64,000 bases of DNA, from contig NZ_CP161805.1 of assembly GCF_040801785.1 (NCBI RefSeq), forward strand, positions 434,001 through 498,000. The letters run 5' to 3'. Positions 55,068-64,000 of the stretch are shown here, in pieces (position 1 is the stretch's first letter; every line of letters begins with the position of its first letter). The notes under the pieces were generated by a model. The model was not told the origin of the DNA. It saw only the letters and a list, made by a program, of their open reading frames with translations, and searched no databases. The translations under genes were made by a program, and so were the position numbers. Origin of the DNA: Sulfitobacter sp. LCG007 (GTDB lineage: Bacteria; Pseudomonadota; Alphaproteobacteria; Rhodobacterales; Rhodobacteraceae).

Positions 55068-55822
55068 AGAGCCCCCGCTTCTTTCAGTTTCGAAACCAGC
55101 TCATCCACCGAGCCCACCTTGATTCCAGCTGCCCGCGACGGGGGTTCCACCGTCTTCAGGATCTCCAGCCGCGGGGTGACGTCGACGCCGTAATCGGCGG
55201 CGGTCTTCTCTTCCAGCGGCTTCTTCTTCGCCTTCATGATGTTGGGCAGCGAGGCATAGCGCGGCTCGTTCAGGCGGAGGTCGACCGTCACCACGGTCGG
55301 CATCGTGACCTCGATGGTCTGAAGACCCCCGTCCACCTCACGCGTGACCTTCGCCTTGTCGCCATCGATGGCGATCTCGGAAGCGAATGTGGCCTGGCTC
55401 CAGCCCAGCAGCGCGGCGAGCATCTGGCCGGTCGCGTTCATGTCGTTGTCGATCGCCTGCTTGCCGCAAAGCACAAGCCCGGGCTTTTCTTCCTCGACGA
55501 TCGCCTTGAGGATCTTCGCCACGGCGAGCGGTTCGACGTCCTTGTGAACGTCCTCGCTGGCCACCACCAGGATCGCGCGGTCCGCTCCCATCGCAAGCGC
55601 GGTGCGCAGCGTCTCCTGCGCCTGCTTCACGCCGACCGAGACCACCACGACCTCTTCGGCCTGCCCGGCCTCCTTCAGACGGATTGCCTGCTCGACCGAT
55701 ATCTCGTCGAACGGGTTCATCGACATCTTCACGTTCGCAAGATCGACCCCGGAACCGTCCGCCTTCACGCGCACCTTCACGTTGTAGTCGATCACCCGCT
55801 TGACAGGTACCAGTACCTTCAT
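55064..55822 (-). CDS. etfB: Electron transfer flavoprotein beta subunit
   Basis: This 252-residue subunit binds AMP and forms the heterodimer with EtfA. The typical start [35 protein letters not shown] and the ETF-beta signature [20 protein letters not shown] are present. It is transcribed before etfA. Confidence 0.96.
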   Translation of the reverse strand: MKVLVPVKRVIDYNVKVRVKADGSGVDLANVKMSMNPFDEISVEQAIRLKEAGQAEEVVVVSVGVKQAQETLRTALAMGADRAILVVASEDVHKDVEPLAVAKILKAIVEEEKPGLVLCGKQAIDNDMNATGQMLAALLGWSQATFASEIAIDGDKAKVTREVDGGLQTIEVTMPTVVTVDLRLNEPRYASLPNIMKAKKKPLEEKTAADYGVDVTPRLEILKTVEPPSRAAGIKVGSVDELVSKLKEAGAL

Positions 55823-55970
55823 CGGAAAGCTTCTCCTATGTTGCGACTCGCGGCGCTACGCCTCGAGCCTGGCGTATCATCTGTGGTTTACCCAAGGCCG
55901 CCGGGGCGAAACAGTGAAAAATCGGCATCATGCGACGCTTCGCCGCCACCTCCACCGGCGGCAGGCTGGA

Positions 55971-56543
55971 TCATCGGTTGGCGCCCGGGACCCAGAGCAC
56001 GTCCTTGCTGCCGCCTTCGTTAGCGACTCTCGCGGCGACGAAGAACCAGTCGCTGAGACGGTTCAGGTATGTCGCCGCCGCAGGTGTCACGGTCTCGTGG
56101 CCCGCCAGTTCGACGACAAGGCGTTCTGCCCGGCGTGCGACCGTGCGGCAGACATGCAGATGCGCCGAGAGCACGGAGCCGCCCGGCAGGATGAAGCTTC
56201 GCAGGGGTTCGAGATCCGCATTCATCACATCGATTTCGCCTTCGAGGCGGTCGACCTGCGCCATGGTCATCCGCAGCGGGGGGTGCTCGGCTTCGGATTC
56301 GTCACTGGCAGCGGGCCGGCAGAGATCGGCGCCGAGATCGAAAAGGTCGTTCTGGATCCGGGACAGTCCGGTGTCGAGATCGGCTGACGCCACCGTGCGT
56401 GCCACGCCGAGAAAAGCGTTCAGTTCGTCCACGGTGCCATATGCCTCCACCCTCGGGGCGTGCTTGGGGACGCGCGCGCCGTTGCCGAGGGCGGTTTCGC
56501 CCGTGTCGCCGGTGCGGGTGTATATCTTGTTCAAGACGACCAT
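55971..56543 (-). CDS. Cob(I)alamin adenosyltransferase, PduO/MMAB type
   Basis: This 190-residue enzyme makes adenosylcobalamin from cobalamin and ATP. The diagnostic start YTRTGDTGETALGNG and the motif LPGGSVLSAHLHVCRTVARRAERLV are present. Adenosylcobalamin is needed by ethylmalonyl-CoA and methylmalonyl-CoA mutases, which would link this gene to mcd. A small membrane gene follows on the same strand upstream. Confidence 0.94.
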   Translation of the reverse strand: MVVLNKIYTRTGDTGETALGNGARVPKHAPRVEAYGTVDELNAFLGVARTVASADLDTGLSRIQNDLFDLGADLCRPAASDESEAEHPPLRMTMAQVDRLEGEIDVMNADLEPLRSFILPGGSVLSAHLHVCRTVARRAERLVVELAGHETVTPAAATYLNRLSDWFFVAARVANEGGSKDVLWVPGANR

Positions 56544-56557
56544 TCAGGGATGCCCTC

Positions 56558-56752
56558 CTAATTGCGAAGCCAGACATAGATCAGGATGAGCACCACGGCA
56601 AAGGCCTGCGCGCCGATGCGCCAGCGCATGATCTTGTTGGCGTTGCGCTTGTTGAACTCGCCGCCTCCGGCAAAGCCGCCGAGGCCGATCATCAGGATGA
56701 CGATGACCGCCAGGCAGGCGATGAGCACGACGACGAACAGCGGATCGGACAT
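56558..56752 (-). CDS. Small twin-transmembrane (HIG1-type) protein
   Basis: This 64-residue protein has two membrane helices (FVVVLIACLAVIVILMIGL, AFAVVLILIYVWL) with a basic loop between them (NKRNANKIMRWRIG), the HIG1-like twin-helix pattern seen in alphaproteobacteria. Such proteins may help assemble respiratory complexes. It begins at ATG 56752, 14 bp upstream of the adenosyltransferase. Confidence 0.85.
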   Translation of the reverse strand: MSDPLFVVVLIACLAVIVILMIGLGGFAGGGEFNKRNANKIMRWRIGAQAFAVVLILIYVWLRN

Positions 56753-56843
56753 GATGCAAACTCCTTGGCGTATGGCAAGGATGTAGCCCCGATGGCCTGG
56801 AAAGCGAAGGCGGCAACGCGTCGCCTGCAGAAGACCGGCGAAA

Positions 56844-57698
56844 TCAGCCGCGCGCGGCCAGCCGGTCAACGAGCCGCATCGGCAGCAGGCGCCGGATCAT
56901 GCCCGCTGCATGCGTGGGCAGTGTCACGAAGTACTGTGGCCGGGGATTGCTTGCTTCCAGCGCCTCGACGAGACGCCTCGTCACGGCGGAGGGCTGCATT
57001 TCGAAGCGGTCCGGCTTGGCATTGCGCTTGTAGAGCTTGTCGAGAAGCTCGGCCTCGTACTGCGGTCTGCGCGCCGACGATTTCCAGTCGACCCAGCGCT
57101 CGAACTGGGCGATCGCGTTCCGGCGGAAGTCCGTGGCAATGGGTCCGGGCTCGATCAGCACGACATCTATGCCGGTTCCCCGCATCTCGATGCGCAGCGT
57201 TGCCGTTAGCCCCTCGAGCGCGAATTTCGTCGCGACATACGCGCCGCGCCAGGGGGCGTGAACGAAGCCAAGGACGGAGGAACAGTTCACGATGCGCCCG
57301 TGTCCCTGAGCGCGCATCACCGGAATGACGCGCCGCGTGAGGTCGTGCCATCCGAACAGGTTCGCCTCGAATATGCGTCTCAGCGCATCGGTCGGAATGT
57401 CCTCGACAGGGCCGGGTATGGCATAGGCGCCGTTGTTGAAGAGCGCATCGAGCGTGCCGCCGGTCGCGGAAAGAACTTCGGCCAGCGACGACGCGATGCT
57501 GTCTGGATCCTCGTAGTCGAGGCGCGGGCTCTCCAGCCCCTCGTCGCGAAGGCGTTCGCAGTCTTCGGCCTTCCGGCAGGAAGCGAAGACCCGCCACCCG
57601 CGGCCGTTCAGTTTTCTCGCAGCGTCCAGACCGATGCCGCTCGAGCATCCGGTGATCAGGATGGATTTCTGGCCCACCCTCTCTTCAGCCCCGCCCAT
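56844..57698 (-). CDS. SDR-family NAD(P)-dependent oxidoreductase
   Basis: This 284-residue short-chain dehydrogenase has the cofactor loop TGCSSGIG, NNGAYAIPG, the catalytic Ser in NCSSVLGFV and the YVATK pair (Tyr-x-x-x-Lys). C-terminal residues differ from the common reductases. The substrate is unknown. Confidence 0.92.
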   Translation of the reverse strand: MGGAEERVGQKSILITGCSSGIGLDAARKLNGRGWRVFASCRKAEDCERLRDEGLESPRLDYEDPDSIASSLAEVLSATGGTLDALFNNGAYAIPGPVEDIPTDALRRIFEANLFGWHDLTRRVIPVMRAQGHGRIVNCSSVLGFVHAPWRGAYVATKFALEGLTATLRIEMRGTGIDVVLIEPGPIATDFRRNAIAQFERWVDWKSSARRPQYEAELLDKLYKRNAKPDRFEMQPSAVTRRLVEALEASNPRPQYFVTLPTHAAGMIRRLLPMRLVDRLAARG

Positions 57699-57728
57699 TC
57701 CCGCCCATCGCGGGGAACGATCCCTGCC

Positions 57729-58394
57729 TCATCCCTCGCCCAACAGGAAGTCTGCCATCCAGCCGGGTGCGCCACCATCCAGCGGGCGCATTTCCACCCA
57801 TCCGGTGCCGCTGTCCTGAAGGATCTCGACCGCCGCGCCGCGCGAAAGCTGGCCGACGACCTCGAACTCCGTGCCGGGGCCGCCGCGCACGTTGACCAGC
57901 GAGCCCGTCACCTCACGCACGCTGCCGCTGTCAGACGTGTATCCGGCCGGTGACGACTCGTAGCTTTCGCCCGAGAAGATCATGCTGGGAATGACGACTT
58001 CGGCTGGCTCTTCACCATAAGACTCATCGTCCAGGGCCATCGCCAGCGCCGAATCCACATCCTGTCCCGTCGGGGCCGGAGACGAGCCGGACTGCACGAT
58101 CTCGTCGGCGGGAAGGATGGGCGGCTTGGGCTGGCGATCCTCATCCAGCACCGCGCGCAAGGAAGTGAGATTGAGCGCCACGCGGCTGACTTCGTTTTCC
58201 TCCTCAGGGGCGCCATCCGTTTCCTCGAGCGCGGCGATTTGCGGCTGTTCGGCAGGTATCGGGTCACCTTTGCGCTCGGCGCGCAGGGTCATGGCGGCCT
58301 GACGCGCCTCAGCCGGATCGAAATCCGATCCGCCGCTCAGTTGATAGAATGCGAAGGCGAGAAAGGCGAAGGTCAGGAGCATGAACTTGAACAT
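57729..58394 (-). CDS. SH3-domain protein with N-terminal membrane anchor
   Basis: This 221-residue protein starts with a signal/anchor (MFKFMLLTFAFLAFAFYQLSG), then an acidic low-complexity linker and a C-terminal bacterial SH3 domain (SLVNVRGGPGTEFEVVGQLSRG, WVEMRPLDGG). SH3 domains of this kind bind peptidoglycan or sit in the periplasm. The start at ATG 58394 is preferred over 58424. Confidence 0.85.
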   Translation of the reverse strand: MFKFMLLTFAFLAFAFYQLSGGSDFDPAEARQAAMTLRAERKGDPIPAEQPQIAALEETDGAPEEENEVSRVALNLTSLRAVLDEDRQPKPPILPADEIVQSGSSPAPTGQDVDSALAMALDDESYGEEPAEVVIPSMIFSGESYESSPAGYTSDSGSVREVTGSLVNVRGGPGTEFEVVGQLSRGAAVEILQDSGTGWVEMRPLDGGAPGWMADFLLGEG

Positions 58395-58591
58395 CGGGGC
58401 ACCGGCAAGAGATTTCGTGTGCAATCAATACGTCTGGAAGCTTGACCGGTTCCTACCAGATTTCGCTTTATGTGTCAGTTTCAAACCCGCGCGCCCGGTA
58501 AATCATGCGCTTACAGGCTTCTCGCGCGATCCTGGATGGACGCGGCGATTGATCGCTTGTCCCGTCAGAAAGTCGCGACTAGACACGATCC

Positions 58592-61006
58592 ATGGCCGAA
58601 GACCTCGATACTCCCGACATGAACCTGTCAGAACCGCTCCGCCGAGCCCTGGGCGAGCGATACCTGACATATGCGCTGAGCACGATCATGCATCGCGCGC
58701 TTCCGGACGCGCGCGACGGGCTGAAACCCGTCCATCGCCGCATACTCTACGCGATGCGCGAATTGAGGCTTTCCGCGACGGGGGGATTCCGCAAGTCGGC
58801 GAAGATTTCCGGCGACGTGATGGGCAACTATCACCCCCATGGCGACAGCGCGATCTACGACGCGATGGCGCGGCTCGCGCAGGACTTCAACATCCGCTAT
58901 CCGCTTGTCGACGGACAGGGCAATTTCGGCAATATCGACGGCGACAACCCGGCCGCCTCGCGCTATACCGAGGCGCGCCTGACGGCAGTGGCCGAGGCGC
59001 TGCTCGACGGCCTGAACGAGAACGCGGTCGATTTCAGGGACAACTACGACGGCACGCTGACCGAGCCGGTCGTGCTGCCCGCGCAGTTTCCGAACCTTCT
59101 TGCCAATGGGGCGAGCGGGATCGCAGTCGGAATGGCGACGAACATTCCGCCGCACAACATCGCCGAGCTCTGCGATGCCTGCATCCACCTTATCAAGGTG
59201 CCTGACGCGCGCGACGACACGTTGCTGAACTACGTCCCCGGCCCGGACTTCCCGACCGGCGGCGTGCTTGTCGAGGGACGCGATTCCATCGCCCAGACCT
59301 ATCGCACCGGGCGCGGATCCTTCCGGCTGCGGTGCAAATGGGAGGTCGAGCAGCTTGACCGCGGCCAGTGGCAGATCGTCGTCACCGAGATCCCGTTCCA
59401 GGTTCAGAAGTCGAAGCTGATCGAGAAGATCGCGGAACTGATCCAGACGAAGAAGATCCCGATCCTCGCGGATGTGCGCGACGAAAGCACCGAGGATGTT
59501 CGCATGATCATCGAACCGCGTTCGCGGTCGGTGGATCCGGACATGCTGATGGGGATGATGTTCCGCAACTGCGACCTCGAAGTGCGCTTCGCGATGAACA
59601 TGAACGTGCTGATCGACGGCGTGACGCCGAAGGTCTGCTCGCTCAAGGAGGTGCTGCGCGCCTTCCTCGACTTCCGCCGCGAGGTCCTGATCCGGCGGTC
59701 CTGGCACCGGCTTGGCAAGATAGACAACCGGCTCGAGGTGCTGAACGGATTCATCACCGCCTTTCTCAACCTCGACCGGGTCATCGAGATCATCCGCTAT
59801 GACGACGATCCGAAGGCGGCGCTGATGTACGAGGACTGGTCGAAGACGCACCAGTCCGGCATCGCGCGGGCGATGTCCGAGGCGGACTACCTCTCGCCGC
59901 TGGCGGGCGTCGACAAGGCCTTGCTGCGGCTGGTGTCCGACGAGGCTGCCGTGGCGCCGCCGGAGATTTCCGATGGGCAGCAGCAGGCCATGCCGCAAAG
60001 CTATGCGGGTCGCGAGAACGGGCTTTCGGACGTGCAGGCAGAGGCGATCCTGAACATGCGGCTGCGCTCGTTGCGCAGGCTGGAAGAGCTTGAGCTTCTG
60101 CGCGAGCAGTCGGAATTGCTCGAAGAGCGGGCGGCGCTCGAGGATCTGCTCGAAAATCCGTCGCTGCAGTGGGACCGGATCGCGGATCAGCTGAAGGCGA
60201 CGAAGAAGCAGTTCGGCAAGGACTGGCATCGTGGCGCGCGAATGACCGAGCTGTCGGATGCGCCGACCGAAATCGAGGACGTGCCGCTCGAGGCGATGAT
60301 CGAGCGCGAGCCGATCACGGTGGTCTGTTCGCAGATGGGCTGGGTGCGGGCGATGACGGGGCATATCGACCTGACCCGGGACCTCAAGTTCAAGGACGGC
60401 GACGGCCCGCGCTTCATCTTCCATGCGGAGACGACCGACCGGCTGCTGGTGTTCGGATCGAACGGACGCTTCTACACGGTCTCGGCAGCGAACCTGCCGG
60501 GCGGACGGGGCATGGGCGAACCGCTGCGTCTGATGGTCGACCTGCCCCAGGAGGCCGAGATAATGACCATCTTCGCCCATGTGCCTGGACGGAAGCTGCT
60601 GGTCGCGTCCAGCGCAGGCGACGGGTTCGTGGTGCCCGAAGATGAGATACTGGCGCAGACCCGCAGCGGCAAGCAGGCCCTGAACCTGCGCGAGGGCGTG
60701 CGCGCGTCGGTATGCAAGCCAGTCGCGGGCGATAGCGTCGCGGTGGTGGGCGAGAACCGGAAGGTTCTGGTCTTCGCGCTGGACGAATTGCCAGAGATGA
60801 CCCGGGGAAAGGGCGTGCGTTTGCAGAAATACAAGGATGGCGGCCTTTCGGACGCCACCACGTTCAGCCGTGCCGTGGGTCTGAGCTGGCTCGATCCTGC
60901 CGGGCGTACGCGCACCGAGACGGATCTCGCCGAATGGGAGGGCAAGCGCGCCTCGTCAGGCCGGATGGCGCCGCGCGGCTTCCCGCGCGACAATCGGTTC
61001 ACCTGA
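58592..61006 (+). CDS. parC: DNA topoisomerase IV subunit A
   Basis: This 804-residue subunit cuts and rejoins DNA with ParE to separate chromosomes. The catalytic Tyr is in [10 protein letters not shown]. The quinolone-region [18 protein letters not shown] has the usual Ser and Asp, the wild-type form. The C-terminal beta-propeller has [13 protein letters not shown] near its end. Its stop abuts the P450 stop. Confidence 0.95.
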   Translation: MAEDLDTPDMNLSEPLRRALGERYLTYALSTIMHRALPDARDGLKPVHRRILYAMRELRLSATGGFRKSAKISGDVMGNYHPHGDSAIYDAMARLAQDFNIRYPLVDGQGNFGNIDGDNPAASRYTEARLTAVAEALLDGLNENAVDFRDNYDGTLTEPVVLPAQFPNLLANGASGIAVGMATNIPPHNIAELCDACIHLIKVPDARDDTLLNYVPGPDFPTGGVLVEGRDSIAQTYRTGRGSFRLRCKWEVEQLDRGQWQIVVTEIPFQVQKSKLIEKIAELIQTKKIPILADVRDESTEDVRMIIEPRSRSVDPDMLMGMMFRNCDLEVRFAMNMNVLIDGVTPKVCSLKEVLRAFLDFRREVLIRRSWHRLGKIDNRLEVLNGFITAFLNLDRVIEIIRYDDDPKAALMYEDWSKTHQSGIARAMSEADYLSPLAGVDKALLRLVSDEAAVAPPEISDGQQQAMPQSYAGRENGLSDVQAEAILNMRLRSLRRLEELELLREQSELLEERAALEDLLENPSLQWDRIADQLKATKKQFGKDWHRGARMTELSDAPTEIEDVPLEAMIEREPITVVCSQMGWVRAMTGHIDLTRDLKFKDGDGPRFIFHAETTDRLLVFGSNGRFYTVSAANLPGGRGMGEPLRLMVDLPQEAEIMTIFAHVPGRKLLVASSAGDGFVVPEDEILAQTRSGKQALNLREGVRASVCKPVAGDSVAVVGENRKVLVFALDELPEMTRGKGVRLQKYKDGGLSDATTFSRAVGLSWLDPAGRTRTETDLAEWEGKRASSGRMAPRGFPRDNRFT

Positions 61007-62383
61007 TCACGCGGGCTCGGCGGTCAGCCATACCCCGCCCTCGGGGCGCAGGGTGAGGATCATCACCGGTTCCGGATCGCGGCCCGGGACGGCCCTGAAG
61101 CGGAAGCGCGCCATGAGCGTGGCCAGTATGATCACCGCTTCCTGAAGCGCGAAGGACGCGCCGATGCAGATCCGCGGTCCGTCGCCGAAGGGCATGTAGG
61201 CGTAGCGGTCGATCGCCTTGCGGTCGGCAAAGCGGTCCGGATCGAAGGCGTCGGGGTTGTCCCATAGCATATGGTGCCGGTTGAGTGCATAGATCGGGAT
61301 CATCACCGTGTCTCCGGGCCGGATCTCGCGCCCGCACAGGGTGTCCTGTTTCAGGGCCGTGCGCGAGACGACCCCGGCAGGGGGGTAAAGCCGCAGCGCC
61401 TCGTCGATCACCTGCCGGGTATACGTCAGTTTCGGCACATCCTCGCCGGTGGCCGCGCGCTCGCCGAGCACGGATTTCGCCTCGGCGCGCAGCCGGTCCT
61501 GCACGTCGGGATCGAAGGCGCAAAGATACATCGACCATGCCAGCGCAAGGGCGGTGGTCTCGTGACCCGCGACGATGAAGGTCAGCAGGTTGTCACGCAG
61601 CTCGGCAGTGCTCATGCGCCGGCCCGATTTCGGGTCCTCGCCGGCGAGCAGCAGGTCGAGCAGGTCCGGCACGCCTTCCTTCTCGCGGCCGGCCCGGTCC
61701 TCGATGGCCCGGTCGGCAAGCGCCTTCATCTCCTTCATCGCACCGCTCACCGAGATGCGGCCGGGGCGCGGGATCCAGCTGGGAAGGCCGAGGATGTCGA
61801 ACAGCGAGACCTTCCCGGCCTCGGCGATATAGTCCTCGATCGCCTTGTGCACGGCGGCCAGGTCGAAGCCCTCGCCGCTCGAAAAGGTCACGTCCGAGAT
61901 GATCTCGAACGTGGTCGCCACCATTTCCGCATGCAGGTCGGCCGCGCGCGGCCCGGCGGCGGCGATGCGGGCGCAGGCACGTTCCGCGGCAAGGGTCATG
62001 ATGGGCGAGAGGTTCATCACGTTGCGGTGGGAAAAGGCGGGGGCGGCGGTACGGCGCTGCCAGCGCCAGTGCGCCCCTTCGGCGATGAACAGCGACTCGC
62101 CGATGGCCGGGCGCAGCAGGTTCTTGGTGACGACCGACTTGGGATAGTCGTCGAGGCGTTCAAGCAGCATTTCGCGGATCGCGCCGGGATCCATGACCAT
62201 GTGCCATCTGGTGGCGGTCTTGCCCGAGACCATGGGCTGGCGGGTCGCGATCTCGGGTATGATGCCCAGCACATTGCGGCGAACGGCGCCGAGGCTTCCC
62301 AGAATGCCCAGGGGCTTGGTGACGAGGGGCACGCGGACCGGCAGCTTGGCGGCACTGGTGTCGTGGATTTCGGCCAAGGACAT
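61007..62383 (-). CDS. Cytochrome P450
   Basis: This 458-residue haem monooxygenase has the I-helix AGHETTA, the K-helix ExxR in DEALRLYPP and the haem-Cys loop FGDGPRICIGASFAL. It resembles CYP102/CYP110-like soluble bacterial P450s and has no fused reductase. ATG 62383 follows AAGGAG. It lies between parC and tuf, so its substrate cannot be inferred from neighbours. Confidence 0.95.
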   Translation of the reverse strand: MSLAEIHDTSAAKLPVRVPLVTKPLGILGSLGAVRRNVLGIIPEIATRQPMVSGKTATRWHMVMDPGAIREMLLERLDDYPKSVVTKNLLRPAIGESLFIAEGAHWRWQRRTAAPAFSHRNVMNLSPIMTLAAERACARIAAAGPRAADLHAEMVATTFEIISDVTFSSGEGFDLAAVHKAIEDYIAEAGKVSLFDILGLPSWIPRPGRISVSGAMKEMKALADRAIEDRAGREKEGVPDLLDLLLAGEDPKSGRRMSTAELRDNLLTFIVAGHETTALALAWSMYLCAFDPDVQDRLRAEAKSVLGERAATGEDVPKLTYTRQVIDEALRLYPPAGVVSRTALKQDTLCGREIRPGDTVMIPIYALNRHHMLWDNPDAFDPDRFADRKAIDRYAYMPFGDGPRICIGASFALQEAVIILATLMARFRFRAVPGRDPEPVMILTLRPEGGVWLTAEPA

Positions 62384-62410
62384 GTTGGTACTCCTTACTT
62401 TACTCCTCCT

Positions 62411-62438
62411 TATATAGTGTGTCTTCCCGGCCGCCCAA
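62411..62438 (-). promoter_or_regulatory. Promoter of the P450 gene
   Basis: On the minus strand, TTGGGC and TATATA are 16 bp apart, with the -10 element 28 bp before the start codon. It gives a short leader with the AAGGAG ribosome site and is a good sigma70-type match. Confidence 0.5.
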
Positions 62439-62589
62439 AAATAGCTTGGCATTGCGGCCGTCCGGGCCTGTGGGAGAAGGCGGGAACGCGCCAAGACGTG
62501 CTTGATTTTCCGCGCCCGAGGCAATACATCGCCCGCCATGTCAGGAGAGGGCCATCTGCGGCCCACAGAAACGAAGGACGCCGTACAAG

Positions 62590-63765
<1,176 letters not shown>

Positions 63766-63810
63766 GCAGCGCGCTTGCAGGGGCGGAATCATCCCGCCCG
63801 AAAGTCATAC

Positions 63811-63832
63811 AGGGCCGCCTCGGGGCGGCCCT
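63811..63832 (+). terminator. Terminator after tuf
   Basis: A 9-bp stem AGGGCCGCC/GGCGGCCCT with loop TCGG is followed by TATTCATT. A smaller hairpin GGGCGG/CCGCCC precedes it at 63781-63799. Confidence 0.75.
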
Positions 63833-63980
63833 TATTCATTGCCGCCGCCCCCTTCGGATGGTCCGGGCAAAGAGGATAGCGCAACCCTTTCTGGCTGGCG
63901 AAAAACCGGTCGCCGGCGCAAATCCTCTTGAACCCGGGCCGGTTTGCGACTACCCAGCGGCCTGCACAGCCGTGCACCGC

Positions 63981-64000
63981 AGGGGTTTAGCTCAGTCGGT
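63981..64000 (+). tRNA. 5' part of a tRNA gene, probably tRNA-Trp
   Basis: AGGGGTTTAGCTCAGTCGGT is the acceptor 5' strand and the start of the D arm. The window ends before the anticodon. A tRNA-Trp between tuf and secE is the usual order in alphaproteobacteria, so the type is inferred from context. Confidence 0.75.

Noticed and set aside
58628-60580. Long open frame antisense to parC (650 codons)
   Set aside because: Shadow frame opposite the topoisomerase; the sequence is rich in Arg/His/Val without motifs.

Overview
The window is high-GC chromosomal DNA of an alphaproteobacterium, most likely a member of the Rhodobacteraceae/Roseobacter group. The evidence is the gene order (lepB-rnc-era-DUF1491-recO; pckA divergent from chvI-chvG-hprK-rapZ-EIIA-HPr; tuf followed by the start of a tRNA gene, probably tRNA-Trp), a (2S)-methylsuccinyl-CoA dehydrogenase of the ethylmalonyl-CoA pathway, and GTG/TTG starts with ATGA/GTGA overlaps. 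Species cannot be given from sequence reading alone.

Region 1 (1-9606) is a catabolic and uptake cluster: a gene tail ending at the left edge, an amidase, a RutE-like nitroreductase, a complete five-gene peptide/opine-type ABC importer, an N-carbamoyl-D-amino-acid hydrolase, and a convergent Asp/Glu/hydantoin-racemase-family protein that lacks both usual cysteines. Together they look built to import and hydrolyse an amide, carbamoyl or hydantoin-like compound. No hydantoinase is in the window.

Region 2 (about 9829-23700) starts at a tRNA-Arg(TCT) and is accessory DNA. It is partly lower in GC and holds decayed genes, an IS3-family element and many small redox/detoxification units. These are HxlR with an ABM-FMN-reductase fusion; a MarR-DMT exporter-GST-ABM-(Fer4/CDGSH/CDGSH/globin) operon with two clear operators; a truncated YdeI-like gene; azlCD with an AraC fragment; an ArsR-SRPBCC-GyrI-like trio; another GST; and a VOC gene cut by the IS. 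The five-gene MarR operon with its four-module Fe-S/haem protein is the most interesting item.

Region 3 (23816-40005) is housekeeping: PHP protein, rnhA, a methyltransferase, ispH, NYN protein, folK, rpoZ, rsh, pdxJ, acpS, lepB, rnc, era, recO, then a META-domain protein and a TetR/MFS pair.

Region 4 (40006-53087) holds methylsuccinyl-CoA dehydrogenase, a TSUP permease, an XRE regulator, an unusual LysR-type-HTH plus GNAT-like gene pair, pckA, the ChvI/ChvG two-component system with its PTS-Ntr-type genes, an acyltransferase and 3-hydroxybutyryl-CoA dehydrogenase. Region 5 (53242-64000) holds a DUF6473-like gene, etfA/etfB, a cobalamin adenosyltransferase, small membrane and SH3 proteins, parC, a cytochrome P450 and tuf. 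Mcd, ETF, 3-hydroxybutyryl-CoA dehydrogenase, the adenosyltransferase and PckA all fit growth on acetyl-CoA-yielding substrates through the ethylmalonyl-CoA pathway.
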